A DNA stretch of 64,000 nucleotides from Manduca sexta (lineage: Eukaryota > Arthropoda > Insecta > Lepidoptera > Sphingidae). The stretch covers positions 186,001-250,000 of the forward strand of contig NC_051115.1 of assembly GCF_014839805.1 (NCBI RefSeq). Direction: 5' to 3'. Under the pieces are notes generated by a model. That model ran no database searches. It was not told where the DNA came from and worked only from the letters and a program-made list of their open reading frames with translations. Positions 42,324 through 54,300 of this stretch are shown here, piece by piece. A program made the position numbers and the translations under genes. The stretch's first letter is position 1. Every line of letters begins with the position of its first letter.

Positions 42324-45300
42324 ATGATGCGGTTAATATTTTTCGCTGCCTTCCTGCAGTGCACGATATGTCAGCAATATCAACAGAAAGTTGCTCCTGG
42401 AGTGCCTCCTCAGAATTATCAAGTAAGTTTTGTGATACATTATAAATAGTAACTTATTAATAACAGTAAGTTTATAATGAATTTAAAGTATACTTTGTGT
42501 ATGTACTAAGTCTTCGAGCCATTCAAAATCTGTTCATTCACTATAAATATTTTATACATATTGTTTAAAGTTGTAATTTGTATTTATATTATGAAAATAA
42601 TTAATTACTAAGCCCATTTGTGTCATTAGGCATCTCTATTCTAAGTGAGAAGTAATAGTCAAATAAAATAAGTCCAATACACTGTATTTAGCAGTGAAAG
42701 TATCTCAGTGTCAAAAAATAATGCGCAGTAAGATTTTTTTGTAGAATAATATTTTTTTATGCAATTTTATTTTAAAAAAGTGGTAACTATTACTTTTATT
42801 TTTGATTCTGTGTAAGATAGGTTTACTCATGTCTTATTGGCTACCATAAAAATAATAACAAAAATAGACTAACTTCACACCAATTAAGGTTACTCTGAAA
42901 AGGCTGCTGAAAACCAGTCAATAGTTAATCGATAATTAAAAGTTAAATTTTTAAAATTTTATTTGCAAGATATACACAATTAATTTTGTTAAACCTCAAT
43001 TGAGTTAGAAGGATAATGTTTTGCAAACAAGTTCCTTGAGTAACATTTACAACTATAAAAGCATATTTTTTTCCTTATTTTTTTTTTACCTGTACGGCAA
43101 AGTGACCCCACAGCACCTGATGGTAAGTGTAGGTCCAATAGAATAGACTGACGAGAGATGATTACCCCTCGACAATCGACACAATTATGCCGGCTTGTCG
43201 GAACTGGATATACACAGACAGATCCTGGGATGCGACACACATGGGCCACTATGGCGGGTTTTAACACCTTGTGTGCGGTTGCTATCCGGGGGGATATAAA
43301 ATATATCCTACCACCAATAAAAAAAGTTTTGAAAATACATAAGCTCAGTTATAAAAAAACAATCTTTAAGTATTATCTCCCAAATTGTATTTGTTTTCAT
43401 ATTTAACATTTTGGAATGTGTCAAATCTAGAGATGTCCGTGAGGCTCTGAGAAGAACTCATAACATAAACTTTAAGGACATTGGCATCTTCCAGAGTATT
43501 CTCTCAGAGCCTCAATCTGACGCAGCTGTCCTATGATATACTAATTTGCAATTAATTTAAAATGATTTGTACTATTGTTTCTTTTACTATGGGGCTGGCA
43601 TAGTCTCCTAAGAGACTCGAAGCCTCTAAATAAATGAAGAGAAAAAAAAATTATAAACAAGTGATTTCTCTGAATCATCAAACAGAAACATAACAGGGTA
43701 AAGGTTAAATCAATAATTGATATAAATAAACAGGTATTCCCGCTGACATCACATATTTTAAGATAATATTTTCCTATATAGTACTGGTGTTTTGTTAATG
43801 AAATGAAATGCTTTATTTGAACCTATAAAATGTAATACATTATTTAGATTCTGTCAATATTAACTCCGCCACCAGTTCTCACCAGAGACTGGACAAGAAA
43901 CTTGTGCTGCTCTTTTTAAGATCAGTTTAAGGTTTAACTACAGTACATGATACATAGAAAAAAAAATCAATTTTTTAATAGTTGAGAGCAGTAAACCTGC
44001 AAGTCATTTTACAGTGTAAAGGTTGAATGGTAGAAAATGCCTCTGACATTAAGTCTGCCTTTATACTTTTTGTATATAAGGTATAATAAATAAATAAGTA
44101 AATAAATTGTCATAGTGGCTCATAGAAGCGTTCGGGATCAGCCTGTGTATATCGGAATAGGCCGGCTTATGTCAAGGGATCATCTTTTGTTAGTCAGTGT
44201 TACAAATAATATTAGTATTGACTTGTAAGCTTGAAATATAGAAGCAACCAATATACTGCAAATGATTTACTTTTTATTAATAATTTTCCATTATGAATAA
44301 GTAATAATAAAAACGTTTACTGACAAAATTAAAACTATTACAAAAAATATAAACATAAAATAAACAATCTTACATTAAAAATGGCAAAGGAAATGGCTCA
44401 GCTAACTGCTATTGAGCTGTGAATCTCAGCCAGCGCTGGTTTTCAGCTCTGGCCCCTTTGGTGTTAGGTTAGAAATAAATGCTCCTGCATTCATTAATGT
44501 TTTATTTGATTGTACACACCAGTTGCAAAGGGTCCATATAACCTTATTCCTGCTGCTTCCCTTTATCTAGAATCTAATTATCATTAGAATGCTTTGCAGA
44601 CAGCATTCATGTATGTTAGTACCTATATGTTGTGTCGGATTCCCATTCGGAACATTTCAGCTTTCGCCACTGATACAAACACATCTGTTTTTAATGTTTT
44701 AATGTGTATAGATATGTTTTTTGTACAAATCTCAATAGGATATTTGATTTATTTATGTTATTTACATTTGTGTTTATATATCTAACACACAAATATTAAT
44801 GAAAATCTGATAAAGATTCAAGTTATAAGCCATTGGATTTTGGTAGAAGGGGTAAGTGTCAAGAGATGTGAGGAGAGACGCAATACGCGCACGTGACGTC
44901 ATCGGGAATTCCGATGCGCGCGAAAGAAAGAGATGGAGCGATATCTCCACTACGCACACTCCCGCACATTTCAATATTCGAAATGTAAATTACTGACTCA
45001 TTTCTAAACGAATTTTAACGCTGATTTTATAGCTGCTACATATTTATTATATAGTTTATGTCGAATATTAAATGTTTAGTTATATAAGCGTTAATTTGCG
45101 TAATAATTAAATATTCCCATGTATCTTGACTTATCATAAGTGCAACTATGTTCGCTAACATGATCAATGAAACATTTTATTTTATAAATGTCCTTAAAAA
45201 TCAAACAGGAAAATACCCTATTTAGCTCTTTTCATTTAAGTAGTATTTACCAGTGTTACTTCTGCTATATTGCACTTTCTTCGATGGATCGTATTATATA

Positions 45301-48300
45301 TCAGACGTGCCTTTTCTTGCCTCATCAGTGGTATGTGATGAAACGATAAATAGGAAGTATCTAATGACCTTGGACTGGTTTACATAATATGCTAAGCCGT
45401 ACGTTGTTTTATAACATGCCTTTTCTCTGACAATTAGCGTGATGGTCTCTCGTATGTGAAAGTCCGCTTGGGTACCACCGCAATGTCTATTTCTGTCAAG
45501 CAGTGTGTAGTCACTGTTGTGATCCGGTTTGAAAGACATGGCCAGTGTAACTACTGGACATAAGACTTAACATCTCATGTCTCAGGCGAGCGCAATGGAA
45601 TACCAAACACTTTGTAATTCAAGGTGTTGGTGTTTCTACTGTTTATGGGCGGTCGCTTACCATCAGGCGAACGGCGAGCTCATCTCGTCATTCAAAGGAA
45701 TAAAAAAATAGAGGTTACAAATTTTATATTCGAAGACAGTTCAAAGCGAGTGATATTCGATGTTTCGTCATTAGAATTAGCATTCATTTGCGAACTGGTT
45801 ATGGCTTCTTCCATTTGTGTATGATGTAATTTGACATCATTAAAATATGCTTATGTATATATTAAAGAGGATTTGTAAGTTTTTAGAGTGATCTCTGGAG
45901 TATGGATATAGAGCTGATAGCGACTGTTATTTATAGCTTTTTTAATAAAAAAAAAATAATGCGGCACAAGTTTTCAGATATTGCCATTCGAAGATATAAA
46001 GAGAAAAAAAAAACTAAAAAATGTCATTCGTAGTTACATATTCTTAGAGACAAATATATTTTTTTTTTCAATTAAATTTTTTCGGAGATGCGTTCCAATG
46101 TAATAGCTGTTGTGTTTCGAAAGCGTTCATTTTAAGTTTAATTTTTAAGTACAATAAAATTCTACAAATCTCAACAAACTGATGGCGGCGTAGCCTAGTT
46201 TGTTGTGGAACGGACTGCCGAGACGAATGTCCGCAGGTTCAAAACCCAAACACACCTCTGACTTTTCTAAAAGTTATGTATGTATTCTTTGTAATTGACG
46301 ATATTGACCCTAGTTAAATATTAGTTTTATTTGTGAATTATCGCTTGCTTTAACGGTGAAGAAAAACACGTGAGGACATCTGCATACATGAAAAGTTCTC
46401 TATAGGAATTTCGAGTGTGTGTGAAGCCTGACCCCACTACAGCGTGGTAAACTAAGGCCAAATCCTTCTCAGTACTAGAGGAGACAAGTGCCCAACAGTG
46501 GGACAGTATATAATACAGGGCTGATATTATGTATTATGATATAATAAATAAAATACTTTATTTATCACGTAGGCGAACAAAGTTGCACTTATGATACGAC
46601 CAAACCAATTTATAAGAATAATTATAATTATTCTTACAATATTGTTATTTCTAAATAACATAAATAAGATTACTTATACCAATGACATTTAAGTTAGGGA
46701 TAAAATTAATAAGGAATACAAGGCATAAGGTAAAACAAAGTAGCCAGCTCGGGCTGGCAGGTAGGGGGAAATATAAGACTAACCCGTCGCGATCCTCACC
46801 GGTGAGGACATGAGCCCTAACCTAGCTAACCTACTAGCCTTTCACTAGATTAGGAAAGTAAAAAGCCTCGCTATAGTTTGGTAAAATATGGAGCTCATTT
46901 CTTGTACTGACTACTTCGCCGCATTCGGCGTTTAGCCATGTGTCACATAAAAGTCATACATTATATTTGTTAATACATGACCACACTAGATTTTTCTCTT
47001 TTCTTTTATATCTATCCTAACGCGTTACTAATCTATCTAACAATTCTTTTGTATAGCAACCACCGACGCCACCGTCACCACAGCAGGTAATTATAAAAAA
47101 AAAAATGAAACTGTTGTCCAATAAAAAAGTTTTTTTTGCTTGACTAAGGGACTTTAAAAGGTTGTAGGTTTTTTCTATAATTTCCATTGATTTAGTTTAC
47201 TTATACGAACAGTAACCTAGTTAGAGTGGAACGGACTGTTGAGACGAAGATCTACAGGTTCAAAATCCAAGAGACCACACCTCTGATTTTTGTAAAGTTA
47301 TGTGTGTTCTTTGTGAATTATCGCTCGCTTTGAGTTCTCAATAAGACTTTTGAAATGTGAAGTCTGCTGCACTAGACCAGAGCTGTGGACTAAGCCCCCA
47401 AAACCCTTTTACTAGAGGAGGTGTCCAGCAGTGGGACAGTATATCATACAGGGCTGATATTATTATTTTTTATTGTCTATTATCAAATAGTTTTAATAAA
47501 TACATAATTCTTTATTTATACTGAAATCATCAGTATATTGAACGATTAGTTTGCGGTGGAAATGCTTTAAAAGCTTTTTCTTTGCAACTTTTCTACCTTA
47601 AAATACTTTTTCCACTCACAAGTCTTTTTTTATTGCTTTCTTTCACTAACATAATCTTTCTCTTCTTCACTATAGCCTCCTCCTCCCCCGGCGCCACAGC
47701 AACAGGTAACTGCCAAATTCTAAATTAAAATTTTGAAAAAATAAAAAAAATAATAATATTCAATCGTGTTCGATTTTTGGAATCCATTTGTGTGGTTCGT
47801 TTACGTTTATTTAAGTTGGTTGGATCGTTTCTCCTTTGTGCCGTTGTTTCGTTTTAATGTGTATGTAATAAAAATATAGTTTGCTACTGCAATATATGTA
47901 TGTATATCACTGGCTAATCACATTTCTTTACTACCGAAAGGATTTTCAATCCCGTTTTTTCTTATTATTAGTAATTAAGATTTATTTTTTAAGTTTTTTT
48001 AACTAGACCTTTTTTTATTCTTATATCAATGGGTGAAAGGTTGTGTCAAGCGACATTTTTTTTTGGAAAAAATTTTAAATAACACGGCAAAATGCGTATA
48101 AAACTCAAAGTCGCTTACGCCAATTAACATTTCATCCATTGATATTTTTATCAAAGTTCTCAAAAAAAAAAAAAACTATAATAACGACAAATTACACGGA
48201 CATACTTATCCAAGTTTTTTCTAATTTTTTTTTTACTTTTTTCTGTATTAGCAACCCCCGCCACCCCCACCGCAGCAGGAGGTATATGAGGTTGAAAAGT

Positions 48301-51300
48301 TTTTTTGTTTGTTTATGTTTTTGGGACAATAATCATTTACCTTTATCATACTTAATGCCCGGCGTCGACCATGCAATCGAAATGCGACGAATTGAACTGT
48401 ATACGAGGTTTCGGCGCGTTCTTAATAGATTTTCATATTCATAACGGATGTTTTAATTCGAGTTGAGTCGACACTGGGCATAAGCCGATGTTACAACGCC
48501 TATCAAAATCAATGCACAAAACGTTACTTACCTTGGAATGTAAAAAAAAAAACACGACACGAAAGTACGCCTCGTTTCATTGTGATTGGTCGAGAGGCAA
48601 ACATGTGCCTCGCGCGAATCTCTTGACCTATCGAAAGCGATCAAACAACTCGCACCTTCGTTTTTTTTTATTTTATTTTAGGGGGACAGATGCTTGTATT
48701 TTTTTCTTTATCCATATCGAGGGTTGAAAGGCTAATTGACTATAGCGACATATTTTTTTATTTTTTTTAACTAGTTTAAAAAAAAATAGATAAACGTTGA
48801 TTTTAAATATGTATGAAACTTGTGTCAAGACTAAATGTCACTTATGACAATTAGTCTTTCAACCGACGAATTATAATTCTCAGCATTATTGAAATGTGTT
48901 TAACATTATGCCGCCTTTTGGTTTAGTGACACCGTATGGGTTTTAGACGGGCGTCCTGGGTTCCATTCCCAGGTCAAGCTTTGTGTGGGATGTGCAATTT
49001 TTTTGTCGAAATGGAGCCTCCAAAAGAATCATTTAGACAAGGTGGTAAAATTAAGCCAAATCATGGCAAAATGCGTGGAAACGTATTGCGAAGTGTTCAC
49101 CAACATAGCTGGGATACGATAGTTCGCACACTGGGATTTTCCGGTAATCATGAGACCGGAATTTTCCGATAATCAGGAGACCGGAATTTTCCGGTAATCA
49201 AAAAACCGGAATTTTCCGGTTTCAATTCACAGGCATGTGTTACGCCGATAAACAACCTTTTTATGGAAGTTTGAATCGTGTTTGTGACTAACCAATTTTT
49301 TTTGTTGTTTTATTTTAAAATCAATTCACCAGCTCCCTGCACCTTTATCATTCCATACAATTATGTCATCATTAGTTTTATAAAGGACTATGCTGATTTT
49401 ATTGAATCTTCATTAATCTTCAATGTCTGGAATTTTATGTGAAAACTGGGTTTCTCCATCACTTGTAATGTCATTTAAACTCAGCCTTATTGCGATAATG
49501 AACCTTATTACCAGGTGATACAGATCACGATCGCGATATAAGTCGTAATGGTATTACAAATGATGACAAAAGCAATGGGTAGTACGGCAGTTTGTTGAAG
49601 CATTTTAAACCTTATTACTAGTTGACAAGAGACGAGCATGTCGTTCGGCTGATACATACATATACATTTCTTGTAATATTGTATATCTGAGAATCCATGT
49701 TAAAAACTTTAAACGCCTGAATGAATTTCTAAATTATAGCCAATAGCCATCTCGATTACGTCAGATTTCAAACGTAAAAACTGCATCAAAATCATTAGTT
49801 TAGAACTATGATGTCTGCTGAGGGTTAAATTCAACGCTAACCCAATCAAAATAAGGTTTAAAATGGCTGCCGTGCTGCTCAAAACTGTGCTATTTTGACC
49901 CTTATTGTCTTTGTTTCAGCACCCTCAGCAACAATACCAACCCCCTCCACCGCCCCAACAACAGTACCAACAACCACCGCAGCAATACCAACAGGTACGT
50001 TTTTTTATTTATTTAAAACACTAGAAAAAATCCTAGTCTAAACTAAGCTTTCCTTGCAGTTCATGAAGAAATTAAGGATTGTTGTGAAACTATATTTTTA
50101 TAGACTAACCCCCTTATTCATAGACGTTATTTATCTAAGGACGGAGCACTGCTGTGATAACAAGTCTGTTTCTCAGTGCTGACGGCATGGCAGCCTTCTC
50201 AGTACGTAGACATAGGGCCGTTGTGATTGGCTAATATTGAGATACAACTTGAATCTAGTTGGCTGTCAGATATACAAAGCTGAGAAACAGACTTGTTATC
50301 ACAGCAATGCTCCGTCCTTAGATAAATAACGTCTATGAATAAGGGGGTAAATATTTAAAATAATTTCTCTAAAAAAGCTAAGCGTTTTTGTAATATTTGG
50401 CAACGATTTTTTAACGCCAGCAGGTCCCCGTACAGCAACAAGTGCCGATGCAACAACAAGTGCCGATCCAACAACAAGTGCCGATCCAACAGCAGCAAGT
50501 GCCGATCCAACAGCAACAGCAGGGGCATGCGCACTTGGGAGGTGAGAAACATATTTCAGAGTATATCTTTTACGGTCACCCAATTGTTTATGAGGATAAT
50601 TTTGGGGTATATCTATAATTATTTGATATTGCGTTAATTCATGAAACCACATACGCGTTTTTACCTTTAGTCACAACGTGCCATGTTTATCAATAATAAA
50701 TATTTTTGCCTAATTTCCCGGTTATAAATTTCGGAATTTTTTATTTGTAGTTTAATGCGAATATGGCGTGTGTGAGTGTATTTCTGACTGAAAGTATGAT
50801 GCCAAAGAAGGAAATAGTTCAAGACGACATTAAATCGACAATTGATATAATTTGTAATACATTTTTCAGATCCTCAGCTATTGAATCCTGCTAACATAGC
50901 CCAGGAGAGAGAGTGAGTATTTCTTTTTTAATCTGATTGACGAGGCGAAGTAATACAATACAATATTATAATATAAAAAATGTATACTTTAGTATATTTT
51001 TACAAACCTTTCGTTATTCTGATCCGACACCGCTTTGAGTTGCTGGGTTCGAATCCCAGGTCGAGCAGTGATATTGGCGATTTCTACTTAATATGAGGCT
51101 GGAGTCTGGAATTTGTGCGTGATATGGCGATAGGCTCGCCCCTTAAATCATGTGACGGAATACAAAAGGCGAAAAGTGGGTGTAGCGCACCCACTGTCCT
51201 CTTCGGAGATAATGGATGCAAATATGCGCGTGCGCGTGAGGGTGCGTGCGCGCGTGTGTTTAAATTATATCTGTGTGTATTATATTGGATGGTATTTTAA

Positions 51301-54300
51301 AAATGGTATAATTCCAATTCCAGTCATATCCAAGAGCACATGGAGGTGCCGATAGACACGTCGAAAATGTCGGAACAGGAACTACAGTTCCACTACTTCA
51401 AGATGCATGATGCTGATAACAACAACAAGTTGGACGGATGCGAGCTCATCAAATCGCTCATACATTGGCACGGTAAGCATTTCTGAATATTAGGAATACG
51501 ATTAATCGTTACGATAAATCGGTCCGATAAAAATCGGTTTGAAAAGTCGTGAGGTGTTTTACGTATATGAAAGATGTGGGTGTTTTTATGAGTGAATACA
51601 AAATGTTAAATATAAAAACATTACTTTTCTTGAGATTTCTTTTATATAGTGCAATAAAGAAGAAAAATTGAGTGAAAGAATTATATGTTAAGGTAATCGA
51701 AATGAAATATTTTGTTTGTATTTTTTTTTATTTTTTCACTAATAATTTTATCCAAAGAACACAGTAATTTAAGGCGATACCTCAAGGTCCATTTTCATAC
51801 ATTTTGTTTCGGCTTTAATCTGGGTAACTAAACAAGTATTGGCAAGTAAAGAATTTAAATTCACGTCTAGTTAGTGATTAGTTCTCGCAGTTGAAAGAAA
51901 AACGTAAAAATAATTAATAATCATGGATATTTCTGCCTTTAAAATTTCGTCATATTAAATTTTAAAGGCCGAAATATCCAATATTAATAATTATTTTTAC
52001 ATTTTTCTTCAACTGCGAGAACTAATCACTAACTAATACTTGTTTAGTTACCCAGATTAAAGCCGAAACAAAATGTATGAAAATGGACCTTGAGGTATCG
52101 CCTTAACATAAAATGATGTTTTGGTTAATATATTTGTTTTTTAAATGTGTGTGTGTGTGTGTGTTTGTATCAATGTTGTGTGTATGTGTGGTTTGAAGCT
52201 TTACATGTGTGTGTCCCAGAGGGGTTGTCATCACGGTTACGTTCGTAAAACTAAGCCAAGAACCCTATGTTTGGAAAATTTGCGCACCCCACACAAGAGT
52301 AGGTCACATTATAGTGTGTTTAAGATCGATTTTTGAATGTATACGAACAAATGATATTCAAAAGGTATAGATACTCATAACAAATGAAATAAAGAGTGTT
52401 TCACACGCACACACGCGTAATCTTGACGTATTTACACTAGTATGAATAAAATACAATAATAATAATATCAGCCCTGTATTATATACTTGCCCACTGCTGA
52501 GCACGGGCCTCCTCTACTACTGAGAGGGATTAGGCCTTACTCCACCACGCTGTAGTGCGGATTGGTAGGCTTCACACACCTTCGAAATTCCTATAGAGAA
52601 CTTCTCAGATGTGCAGGTTTCCTCACGATGTTTTCCTTCACCGTTAAAGCGAACGATAAATTCACAAAGAATACACACATGATTTTAAAAAAGTCACGAG
52701 GTGTGTGCCCTAGGGATTTGAACACACCCAACTAGGCTATCGCCGCTTAATAAAATACAGATAGTATTTAATAAAAAAAAAAGTTTTATTTGCATAAACG
52801 AAATAAGTATAACAAATAGAAACACATAAATACTTAATTAAATTATTATTAGTACGTAATGTTAGTGCTTATAACTAATTTAAAACAAAGCAATAGACAG
52901 GGCGATAGCCTAGTTGGGTGTGGAACGGAATGCCGAGACGAATGTCCGCAGGTTCAAATCCCAAGGGCACACACCTCTGACTTTTCTAAAAAATCATGTA
53001 TGTATTCTTTGTGAATTTATCGTTCGCTTTAACGGTGAAGGAAAACATCGTGAGGAAACCTGCACATCTGAGAATTTCTCTATAGGAATTTCGAAGGTGT
53101 GTGAAGTCCACCAATCCGCATTAGGCCAGCGTGGTGGACTAAGGCCTAATCCCTCTCAGTAGTAGAGGAGGCCCGTGCTCAGCAGTGGGCAAGCATATAA
53201 TACAGGGCTGACATTATTATTATTATATAATAGACAGGGGGCCCCAAACTAGGCAATGCCTGTATCTTGGGGACCAAAATACGAATATAATTTAAATAAT
53301 GTTCTTTACTATTTTCTTTTTACATATCACTTAATTTATATCTATTTAAAATTTACCTCCTATTCTGATTTTTGATTGTTAGGCTATTCAGTGTATGTAT
53401 AGTATTATGTAACAAATTTATATTGTAATTATTTATCGTATATATCGGCGCAACGACCAGTTAATTAAGTTATTTAGATAAGTTTTTGCATGAAATTAGT
53501 TGAAAGTAAAATTGTAATCATCAATTGATTGTTAGAAATTAATAAAACGCATGTAAACAATAAAATTAATAGATTTTTGTAAACACAACCCCACTCCAGA
53601 GTTTGGTATAAATACAAGTGACAATTATGGCATCGGGCATTCCAACTCTAGCAGTCGAATGAAGCAGAGCTCCTATTTATTTGAATAAAAAGTGTTATAC
53701 CAAAAATTATAGTTTAAATTTATTATTAAAATGGAAAATGAGAGTAACAATGTACAAAATGACGTCAGCATTGCTGACGTCATTATTTTTAAAAACAACC
53801 GGGCGTCAGACCCTCCGTCATCAGAAGTGGGATCATATGCCACTTCCGCTCAACAACCACCTGATGTTACTATAGAAACAGCACCCCACCATGGATTGAA
53901 TACCACTAGCAACGTTGTTACTTCCTTACAAGAACAGGCTCAACCAAACTTGCACTTTAATGCACCGATGAACAACATACCACCGCAATTCATCATGCAA
54001 ATGATGCAAGTGATGCAACAAATGTCGGAACGCTTAAATACACCAGCAGAGACAAAGATACGCATTAACGACATTTATCTACCGTCTTTTGACCCAGACA
54101 CTAATGTGGGAGTGCGTGAGTGGTGTCAACACATCGACAAAGCCATCGAAACATACAGACTCAATGACTTCGACATACGCATGAAGGTTGGCAGTCTCTT
54201 AAAGGGAAGAGCAAAAATGTGGGTTGACAATTGGATGGTTACTACAGCCTCATGGGCTGAGCTGCGCCACAATCTTATCACTACATTTGAGCCAGAAAAT

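Noticed and set aside
49131..49232. CRISPR-like array
   Set aside because: Units are contiguous without unique spacers, the genome is eukaryotic, and the repeat is a simple minisatellite. The same holds for 58043-58397.
50299..50652. Minus-strand Ala/Val-rich frame
   Set aside because: Antisense of the Gln-rich MCFD2 exon, whose repeats keep all frames open.
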